NCBI GenBank assembly: GCA_031274075.1
Contig: JAISQQ010000330.1
Coordinates: forward strand, 1-10,636
Reading direction: 5' to 3'
Source: Accumulibacter sp.
GTDB lineage: Bacteria; Pseudomonadota; Gammaproteobacteria; Burkholderiales; Rhodocyclaceae
DNA length: 10,636 bases
In this document: one piece after another, positions 1 to 6,500 of the stretch
Position numbering within the stretch: the first letter of the stretch is position 1
Layout: the number at the start of each line of letters is the position of its first letter
The notes under the pieces: model-generated
Seen by the model: only the letters and a program-made list of their open reading frames with translations
What the model was told of the DNA's origin: nothing
Databases searched by the model: none
Position numbers and translations under genes: made by a program

Positions 1-111
1 CACACGATCATCATCACCGGATACTCGCGCGCCTGGTATTTGGACAGCGCGTCGACCACGGCGTAGGCGACGGTGGCCAGCAAGGCCATCAGGATGCCGC
101 GCCCGGCGCGG
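1..111 (-). pseudogene. Truncated second copy of EamA/DMT transporter gene (partial, runs off window)
   Basis: Read on the minus strand, this stretch matches positions 546-656 of the intact EamA transporter gene with one mismatch (position 92 against 565), which would change Val13 to Leu. It covers codons 7 to 42 of that gene. The normal start and its upstream region are missing: at position 111 the match jumps into the large palindrome at an 8-bp sequence (CCGCGCCG). The reading frame stays open across the junction, and the first in-frame ATG within the copy is at 87-89 (Met14 of the intact protein), with no good ribosome binding site in front of it. The copy runs past the left edge, so it may be a short fragment or an almost full divergent paralogue. 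An assembly artefact is also possible. The homology is certain; pseudogene status is inferred. Confidence 0.7.
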
Positions 112-468
112 TGTTCAGAAGACAGAGGACCGATGACAGAGGACAGTTTGCCTACCGGGCGCTTCGCGCCCGCAGGGGACTTTCAGGGAGCAGGCAGACC
201 GGCGGGAGGCGTTCGGCGGTTTTGCGCCGGGAAGGCCGGCATTCCTGGGAGCGCGGGGCTTCCGCCCCGCAACAGCGGTGGCAGTGTCATTCCCGCTGTT
301 GCGGGGCGGAAGCCCCGCGCTCCCAGGAATGCCGGCCTTCCCGAAGCAAATCCGCCGAACGCCTCCCCGCCGGCCTGCCTGCTCCCTGAAAGTCCCCTGC
401 GGGCGCGAAGCGCCCGGTAGGCAAACTGTCCTCCGTCATCGGTCCTCTGTCTTCTGAACACCGCGCCG
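104..468. repeat. Large imperfect palindrome, arms about 175 bp
   Basis: Positions 104-278 are the reverse complement of 294-468, with about half a dozen substitutions and a 1-bp indel, around a short centre near 279-293. Mismatches include the pairs around 138/434 and a cluster near 219-231 against 340-352. Each arm carries a smaller hairpin, CGGGCGCTTCGCGCCCG, at 156-172 and its complement at 400-416. The centre (245-326) is a separate repeat element that recurs at 8371-8456. The long open frames seen in this stretch are mirror images of each other because of the palindrome, and I do not regard them as genes. Together with the short unique segment 469-528, this accounts for the whole interval upstream of the intact transporter gene. 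Confidence 0.92.
245..326. repeat. Dispersed hairpin repeat, copy 1
   Basis: The element runs from CTGGGAGC to GCTCCCAG, with arms of about 34 bp around a loop containing GGCAGTGTCAT. A relative in opposite orientation lies at 8371-8456, where the complement of the same loop core (ATGACACTGCC) and the same CTGGGAGC/GCTCCCAG ends are present. It encodes nothing recognisable. Its form is like REP/BIME-type intergenic palindromes; whether it acts as a terminator, a mobile non-autonomous unit or neither cannot be told here. Confidence 0.75.
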
Positions 469-528
469 CCGCCGCGAGCGATTTATTGTATTGTTAGCCC
501 TTGGAGTGAAAAGAAGATCGGGCGTTCG

Positions 529-1410
529 ATGGTTTCCAGAATGAGCCGCGCCGGGCGCGGCATCGTGATGGCCTTGCTGGCCACCGTCGCCTACGCCGTG
601 GTCGACGCGCTGTCCAAATACCAGGCGCGCGAGTATCCGGTGATGATGATCGTGTGGGCGCGCTATTTCGTGCCTTTGGCGCTGCTCCTGGCCGTGTTCC
701 TGCCCCGGCGCGGCGCGCGCATGCTGCGCACCGCCTTTCCACTGGTGCAGGCGATCCGCGGCGTGCTGCTCACCGCCGGTACGGTGTTCATCGTTTTTGC
801 CTACCGCGTCATGCCGATGGCCGAGGCGCAGGCGATCAGCTTCATCCATCCGGTGCTGCTGACCGTGCTGGCGGTGGTCTTCCTGGGCGAGAAGGTCTCG
901 CTGGCGGGCTGGAGCGCCGTGCTGATCGGTTTTTCCGGCGTGCTGATCATCGTGCGTCCCGGCGGCGGCTTGTTTACGCCGGCCGCCTTCCTGCCGCTCG
1001 GGCTGGCGCTGTGCTTTTCGTCATACCAGATATTCACCCGCCTGATCGCCGGGCGGGAGAATTCGCTCAATTCGCTGTTCTGCGTGCTGCTGGTCGGGTC
1101 GCTGGCGATGAGTGTGGCGCTGCCTTTTTCGTGGAGCGATCCGACGCCGAAGGGACTGTTCTTTTTCGCCCTGATCGGCGTCAGCTCCGGCATCGGGCAT
1201 TTTTCGACGATCAAGGCGCTGGAGCTTGCGCCGGCGTCGCTGCTCGCTCCGTTCGCCTATATCCAGTTGCTGTGGGTCGGCATTCTCGGCGTCCTGGCGT
1301 TCGGCGATTTTCCGGATACCATCACCCTGTTCGGCATGGCGGTGGTGGTGGCCGGCGGACTCTTCGTCGCCGCGTCGCGCCGCCGGCAAGCGGGCCGGGC
1401 GCGGCGCTGA
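529..1410 (+). CDS. EamA-family (DMT superfamily) transporter
   Basis: The 293-residue product is hydrophobic throughout and has the tandem EamA layout of about ten membrane segments in two five-helix halves (roughly residues 8-140 and 150-285), the usual length for this family. Telling stretches are the early helix with AYAVVDALSKY, the end-of-first-half pattern VLAVVFLGEKVSLAGW followed by GFSGVLIIVRPG, and the second-half PASLLAPFAYIQLLW. Members export or import small metabolites; the substrate cannot be read from the sequence. The start at 529 has a purine-rich GGAGTGAAAAGAAG about 12 nt upstream; an in-frame ATG at 541 is an alternative with a poorer site. An AEC permease follows 35 bp downstream on the same strand, so co-transcription is likely. 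Codons 7-42 are duplicated in inverted orientation at 1-111. Confidence 0.9.
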   Translation: MVSRMSRAGRGIVMALLATVAYAVVDALSKYQAREYPVMMIVWARYFVPLALLLAVFLPRRGARMLRTAFPLVQAIRGVLLTAGTVFIVFAYRVMPMAEAQAISFIHPVLLTVLAVVFLGEKVSLAGWSAVLIGFSGVLIIVRPGGGLFTPAAFLPLGLALCFSSYQIFTRLIAGRENSLNSLFCVLLVGSLAMSVALPFSWSDPTPKGLFFFALIGVSSGIGHFSTIKALELAPASLLAPFAYIQLLWVGILGVLAFGDFPDTITLFGMAVVVAGGLFVAASRRRQAGRARR

Positions 1411-1445
1411 AACCGGGCGCGAAATCCAGGGCACGAGGTTTTTCC

Positions 1446-2321
1446 ATGTTCTATCGTATCGTCTGCATCGTCTTTCCGCTGTTCGCCGTGGTCATGGCCG
1501 GCTTTCTCTATGGCCGGAAACGCAATCCGGACATGGCCGCGGCCAATCGCATGAACATGGAGATTTTCCTGCCGGCGCTGATTTTCACCGCGCTGGCCGG
1601 CAAATCGTTCAACCTGGCCGACAACGTCCCGATCGCGCTCGGCTGCACCGCGGTGGTCATCGGTTCGGGCTTGCTGGCCTGGCCGCTGGCGCGGCCCCTG
1701 GGCGTCGATCCGCGGGCGCTGGCGTCGACGGCGATGTTCAACAACGTCGGCAACATGGGACTGCCGTTGATGCTGTTCACCTTCGGGGACCAGGCGCTCG
1801 GCGCGGCGGTGGTGCTGATGCTGATCCTTACCGTGCTGCAATTCGCCGTCTCGCCCTGGCTGCTCGGCGGGCGCTTCTCCCTGGGCGCGCTGTGGCGCGA
1901 ACCCTTCCTGCTGGCGGCGGTGCTCGGCGTCGCCGTGAGCCTGTCCGGCGCCAGCCTGTGGCCGCCCGTGCTGGCGGCGTGCAAGCTGCTCGGCGACATC
2001 GCGCTCGGACTGATGATTTTCTCGCTCGGCACGCGCCTGGCTTCGACGCGCGTCGGATCGATGCTCGGCGTTGGCGTCGCCGGCGCGATCGTGACGCCGC
2101 TCACCGGGATGCCGCTGGCCTGGCTGTTCGGCACGCTGGCCGGCTTCAGCAAGCCGGAGATGGATATCCTCTTCCTGTTCGGCGCCCTGCCCCCGGCGGT
2201 GTCGTGCTTCATCTTCGCCGACCGCTACCAGTGCGCGCCCGACGAGGTGGCGGCGATGGTCATGATCGGCAACGCCTCGGCGCTGTTTTTCATCCCCTTG
2301 GCGCTGGCCTTGCGTCTTTGA
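1446..2321 (+). CDS. AEC-family (auxin efflux carrier-like) permease
   Basis: The 291-residue membrane protein fits the AEC/Mem_trans family (bile/arsenite/riboflavin transporter-like fold). Typical family marks are the N-terminal VVMAGFLYGR, the helix NMEIFLPALIFTALAG, the conserved break FNNVGNMGLPLMLFTFG in the middle of the first half, and in the second half ALGLMIFSLGTRL and LFGALPPAVSCFIFADRY. About ten membrane segments are visible and the length is normal. Characterised bacterial relatives carry malate, malonate or similar organic acids; the substrate here is not determinable. The start at 1446 has GAGG 8 nt upstream. The gene follows the EamA transporter by 35 bp, probably in one operon. 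Its last 32 bp overlap the 3' end of the convergent LysR gene. Confidence 0.9.
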   Translation: MFYRIVCIVFPLFAVVMAGFLYGRKRNPDMAAANRMNMEIFLPALIFTALAGKSFNLADNVPIALGCTAVVIGSGLLAWPLARPLGVDPRALASTAMFNNVGNMGLPLMLFTFGDQALGAAVVLMLILTVLQFAVSPWLLGGRFSLGALWREPFLLAAVLGVAVSLSGASLWPPVLAACKLLGDIALGLMIFSLGTRLASTRVGSMLGVGVAGAIVTPLTGMPLAWLFGTLAGFSKPEMDILFLFGALPPAVSCFIFADRYQCAPDEVAAMVMIGNASALFFIPLALALRL

Positions 2322-3321
2322 CCGCGGGCGCGGGCCGGGACGGGAGCCGATGGCGATCGGCCGCCGCGTCCACCGCCGCGCCGGTCTTGCCGCTCTTGCC
2401 CATCTCGCCCATCTCGCCCATTTCCGTCTCCAGGTAAGTCTTGGCCTGCGCGCGCAGCCAGCCGCAGAACACCTGCAGGGACTCCGACTCCTGCTTGTCT
2501 TCCGGATAGACGAGATAGTAGTTGCGCTGGTTGTGCAGCACGTAGGGACAGGGCACCACCAGTTCGCCCGAGGCGATTTCGTTGAGCACGAAAAAACGCG
2601 GCATCAAGGCGACGCCGAGGCCCACCTTGGCGGCTTCGACGAGCATCGAGAAAATTTCGTAGCGCGACCCGCCCATGGCGTTGACGTTCGTCAGGCCGGC
2701 GATCTCGAACCATTCCCGCCAGGCGTCGGGGCGCGAGGATTGGTGCAGCAGGGGCATCTTCTCGAGTTCCGAGGGTTCGATCGACGACTTTCCGCCGAGC
2801 AGCGACGGCTTACAGATGGGCACCATCTCTTCGCCGAAAAGGTATTCGGTGACGGCGCCCGGCCAGACCGGATCGCCGAAATGGATCGCCGCGTCGAACG
2901 GCGTGTCGATGAACATGAAGGGTTCGTTGCGCGTGGTCAGGTCGAGCGTGATCTCCGGATAATGCTTCTGGAAATCCGTCAGGCGCGGAATCAGCCAGCG
3001 CGTGGCGAAGGTGGGGATGACCGCCAGTTCGAGCACCCGTCCGGCGCTGCGGTGGGCCATCAGGGACAAAGTGTCGTGTTCGATGCGCTTCAGGTTCTCG
3101 CGCACCTGCCGGGCGTAGATCTGTCCCGAGCCGGAAAGCGACACCCGCTTCTTGACGCGGTTGAACAACTGCATGCCCAGGTAATCCTCCAGCGCCGATA
3201 TCTTCCGGCACACCGCGCTCTGCGTCAGCGACAGTTCCTCCGCGGCGCGCGTGAAGCTCTGGTGCCTCGCCGCCGTTTCAAAAGCGACGAGCAGATCCGT
3301 CCCAGGAATTTTTCTTCGCAT
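2290..3321 (-). CDS. LysR-type transcriptional regulator, GcvA-like, with extended C-terminal tail
   Basis: The product is a DNA-binding regulator of 343 residues. The N-terminal winged helix-turn-helix (residues about 8-66) includes FETAARHQSFTRAAEELSLT, then QSAVCRKISALEDYLG and LFNR. The effector-binding domain (about 92-295) has LAVIPTFATRWLIPRL and the GLGVALMPRFF segment typical of GcvA-like members. The start at 3321 (MRRKIPGTDLL) is the usual family N-terminus and has GGA 6 nt upstream; ATG at 3327 is an alternative, and the 3381 start is unlikely. The family normally ends near residue 300. Here about 45 extra low-complexity residues follow, beginning with (EMG)3-KSG-KTG and then Ala/Pro/Arg-rich, and the gene overlaps the convergent permease by 32 bp. 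It is divergent from the glutamate dehydrogenase gene, the classical arrangement for a LysR regulator and its target, so control of that gene is likely but inferred. Confidence 0.92.
   Translation of the reverse strand: MRRKIPGTDLLVAFETAARHQSFTRAAEELSLTQSAVCRKISALEDYLGMQLFNRVKKRVSLSGSGQIYARQVRENLKRIEHDTLSLMAHRSAGRVLELAVIPTFATRWLIPRLTDFQKHYPEITLDLTTRNEPFMFIDTPFDAAIHFGDPVWPGAVTEYLFGEEMVPICKPSLLGGKSSIEPSELEKMPLLHQSSRPDAWREWFEIAGLTNVNAMGGSRYEIFSMLVEAAKVGLGVALMPRFFVLNEIASGELVVPCPYVLHNQRNYYLVYPEDKQESESLQVFCGWLRAQAKTYLETEMGEMGEMGKSGKTGAAVDAAADRHRLPSRPAPAVKDARPAPRG
2383..2427. repeat. Degenerate 9-bp tandem repeat in the 3' end of the LysR gene
   Basis: Five consecutive 9-mers are related: GGTCTTGCC, GCTCTTGCC, CATCTCGCC twice, and CATTTCCGT. 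On the minus strand they encode the tripeptides EMG, EMG, EMG, KSG and KTG (reading toward the C-terminus) just after the conserved end of the LysR effector domain. Confidence 0.85.
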
Positions 3322-3349
3322 GGTCATTCCAAAACAGAACGATCTACTG

Positions 3350-3378
3350 AATATACATCGTTTGCTATTGCGTGGAAA
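3350..3378 (-). promoter_or_regulatory. Candidate sigma70 promoter for the LysR gene
   Basis: On the minus strand, TTTCCA (3378-3373, 4 of 6) and TATATT (3355-3350, 5 of 6) are separated by 17 bp. It overlaps the plus-strand candidate, and the AACGAT half-site at 3338-3343 would fall near its transcription start, which would suit autorepression. Prediction from sequence only. Confidence 0.3.
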
Positions 3379-3390
3379 CATGCAAATAAT
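3362..3390 (+). promoter_or_regulatory. Candidate sigma70 promoter for the glutamate dehydrogenase gene
   Basis: TTGCTA at 3362-3367 (4 of 6 to consensus) and AATAAT at 3385-3390 (5 of 6) are separated by 17 bp. The 3396-3414 dyad would lie at about the transcription start, and the 3357-3363 half-site at the edge of the -35 box. This is a prediction from sequence only. Confidence 0.35.
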
Positions 3391-3512
3391 GATTCATCGT
3401 TTTTTACAAACGATTGTTTTCAATCAAAATCTGTTCCCACAACGACATCGTCCAGGGGAAAATTCTCCGGCCTGCCATGCCGGTGCCCGCCCTGGGCGAG
3501 GAGGATTTCATC

Positions 3513-6500
3513 ATGAACGACAAAGGCAACAGCAACACCCTCCAACGCAATCTGCGCGAAATATCCGAAAAACACAAGCTGTCTCCCGCGCTCAGCGATC
3601 ATCTCGAACGTTATTTCGCCAACGTCGACGCCAACAATTTCGTCGACGTCGACCTGGAAGAACTCCACGGCGCGGCCATCCAGCACACCCGCCTCGGCCA
3701 GTCGCGCGAGGCCGGGCAAGCCGCCATCGCCTTGTACACGCCCGATTTCGACCGGCACGGCTGGCACTCGCCGCACACCGTGATCGACATCGTCACCGAC
3801 GACATGCCCTTTCTCGTCGATTCGGTCACCATGGCCATCCATAACCGCGGCCTGGTAATCCACCGCCTCATCCACCCGGTGCTCGGCGTCGAACGCGACG
3901 CGGCGGGCGTCTTCCAGAGAAGCACCGGGCGCGGCGCCGCCGGCACGCGCACCGAATCGTGGATCCACCTGGAAATCGACCGCATCAGCGGCCACAACGT
4001 GATCGACGCGCTGCGCATCGAAATCGCCGACGTGCTGGCCGACATCCGCGCCGCGGTCGAAGACTTCGCCGCGATGCGCCAGCGCGTCGAGGTCGCCGTC
4101 GCCGGCCTCGACGGCGTGAAATCGGCCGACAGCGAGGAAATCGTCGAATTCCTGCGCTGGGCGGCCAGCGAGAATTTCATCTTCCTGGGCTACGCGCACT
4201 ACCAGGCCTGGTCCGACAGCGCCTCGCTGCTGCGCGCGCCGGACGGCGGCCTCGGCCTGCTGCGCCGCGCCGACCATCCGCGCTTCGGGCATTGCCGCAC
4301 CGGCATGCCGAGCCGCATCGACGAATTCGAGCAACTGCCCTCGGCGCTGACGCTGACCAAGGCGGACGCGCGCTCGATCGTGCATCGCTCGGGCTACCTG
4401 GACTACATCGGCGTGCGCGAGCGCGACGCCAGCGGCGCGCTCATCGGCGAGCACGTCTTCGTCGGCCTGTACGCCGCCCACGTCTACCACATCTCGAGCG
4501 CCGAGATACCGGTGGTGCGCCGCAAGGTGGCCGCCGTCCGCGCCGCCTGCGGCTTCGTCCCGGGCGGACACAACGACAAGACGCTGCGCAACATCCTCGA
4601 AACGTATCCGCGCGACGAACTGATCGAGATCGACGCCGACGACCTGCAGCGCATCGCCTACGGCATCGTCATGCTGCACGAACACCAGCGGGTCAGGGTC
4701 TTCCTGCGCAGCGACCGCTGGCGCCGCTACGTCTCGGCGCTGGTCTACATCCCGCGCGACCGTTTCGACACCACCTTGCGCCTGCGCATCATGGATCTGA
4801 TCCGCAACACCCTGCAGGCGGGAAGCGTCGATTTCTTCATCGACGTCAACGAATCGCGGCTGGCGCGCCTGCACTTGACCGCGCGCACCTCGGACGGGGC
4901 CAACTACCAGTACGACGCCGAGGCGATCGAACGCGACGTGGCGCGCATCGTGCGCGGCTGGCAGGACGAACTGCAGCACAACCTGGTCGAGTACGCGGGC
5001 GAGGAGCGCGGCAACGCGCTGCTGCGCCGCTACGCCGCGGCGCTGCCGCTGGCCTACCAGGACCAGGTGCCGCCGAGTTCGGCGGTATCGGACCTCGAAC
5101 GCCTCGAAATGGCGGAAAACAGCGCGCGCGTCGAAATCAAGGTCAGCGCGCCCTACGGCGACGACGGCTCGCAGCAGCACATCAAGCTGTTCCTCAAGGG
5201 CCAGCCGCTGCCCTTGTCCGCCGTGCTGCCGGTGCTGGAAAACCTCGGCCTGACGGTTCTTTCCGAGCAGCCGTTCAAGCTCACCGGCCTGGATCTCCAC
5301 ATCGCCGATTTCGCCGTGCAGCTGCCGTGCCCCGAAGCGCTCGAAGACGAGGCGACGCGCGCCTCCTTCGTCGAACTGCTGGGCAAGCTCCTGTGCCAGG
5401 AGGCCGAAAACGACGGCTTCAACCGCCTGACGCTGCTGGCCGGACTCGACGCGCCGCGCGTCAATATCCTGCGCGCCTACGGCCGCTACCTGCGCCAGGC
5501 CGGGCTGCCGTTCAGCCAGGTCTATATCGAGCGCTGCCTGGCGAGCCATCGGCGCATCGCCCGCCTGCTCTCCGATCTCTTCCAGGCGCGCTTCGCCCCC
5601 GAGGCCAGCGACGCCCAGGCGGAAGAAACCGACCGCGAACTGGTGGCCGCGCTGGCGCGGGTGAGCAACCTGGACGACGACCGCATCCTCTCCGGCTACC
5701 GCACCGCCTTTCTCGCCACGATGCGTACCAACGCCTGGCAGAAGGACGCCAAGGGACAGGCGAAGGGCTACCTGTCGTTCAAGATTTCGTCGAAACTCAT
5801 TCCCTTCCTGCCCAAGCCCGTGCCGCTCTACGAAGTCTTCGTCTATAACCAGCGCATGGAAGGCATCCACATGCGCGGTTCGAGCGTCTCGCGCGGCGGC
5901 CTGCGCTGGTCCGACCGCATGGAAGACTACCGCACCGAGGGCCTGGCGCTGATGAAGGCGCAGATGGTCAAGAACGTCGTCGGCGTGCCGCTCGGCGCCA
6001 AGGGCTGCTTCATCGGCAAGCAATTGCCGCCCGCCAGCGAGCGCGACGCCTGGCTGGCCGAGGGCATCGCCTGCTACCAGACCTACATCCGCGGCCTGCT
6101 CGACATCACCGACAACCTGGTCGGCGGCAAGGTCGTTCCGCCCGCGGACGTCCGTCGCCACGACGGCGACGATCCCTATCTCGTCGTCGCCGCCGACAAG
6201 GGCACCGCGACCTTCTCGGACATCGCCAACGCCATCGCCATCGAATACGGCTTCTGGCTCGGCGACGCCTTCGCCTCGGGCGGATCGGCCGGCTACGACC
6301 ACAAGAAGATGGGCATCACCTCGCGCGGCGCCTGGGAAGCCGTCAAGCGCCACTTCCGCGAACTTGGGCGCGACACGCAAAGCGAGCCGTTCACCGCGGT
6401 CGGCATCGGCGACATGTCCGGCGACGTCTTCGGCAACGGCCTGCTGCGTTCCGACAAGATCCTGCTGCTCGCCGCCTTCGACCACCGCCACATCTTCCTC

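Larger units (their letters stand above)
3338..3414. promoter_or_regulatory. Putative LysR operator: four ATCGTT-type half-sites
   Basis: The intergenic space between the LysR gene and the dehydrogenase gene is AT-rich compared with the flanking genes. It holds AACGAT at 3338-3343, ATCGTTT at 3357-3363, ATCGTTT at 3396-3402 and AAACGAT at 3408-3414. The last two form a 19-bp interrupted palindrome with a 5-bp centre; the first two face each other across 13 bp. The two forward half-sites are 39 bp apart. Paired dyads in a divergent intergenic region are the usual LysR pattern, although the exact binding sequence of this regulator is unknown. Confidence 0.5.

Noticed and set aside
111..461. Two near-identical 92-codon frames on opposite strands
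   Set aside because: They are mirror images produced by the palindrome, have no ribosome binding site or recognisable domain, and read through repeat elements.
654..2321. A 555-codon frame that would fuse an upstream extension to the AEC permease
   Set aside because: The part before 1446 is an Arg/Ala-rich shadow of the EamA gene in another frame. The permease has its own ATG and ribosome binding site at 1446, and its length from there is normal.
3414..3512. An upstream in-frame start that would lengthen the glutamate dehydrogenase by 33 residues
   Set aside because: There is no ribosome binding site at 3414, the segment overlaps the regulatory dyad, and the ATG at 3513 has a strong GAGGAGG site.
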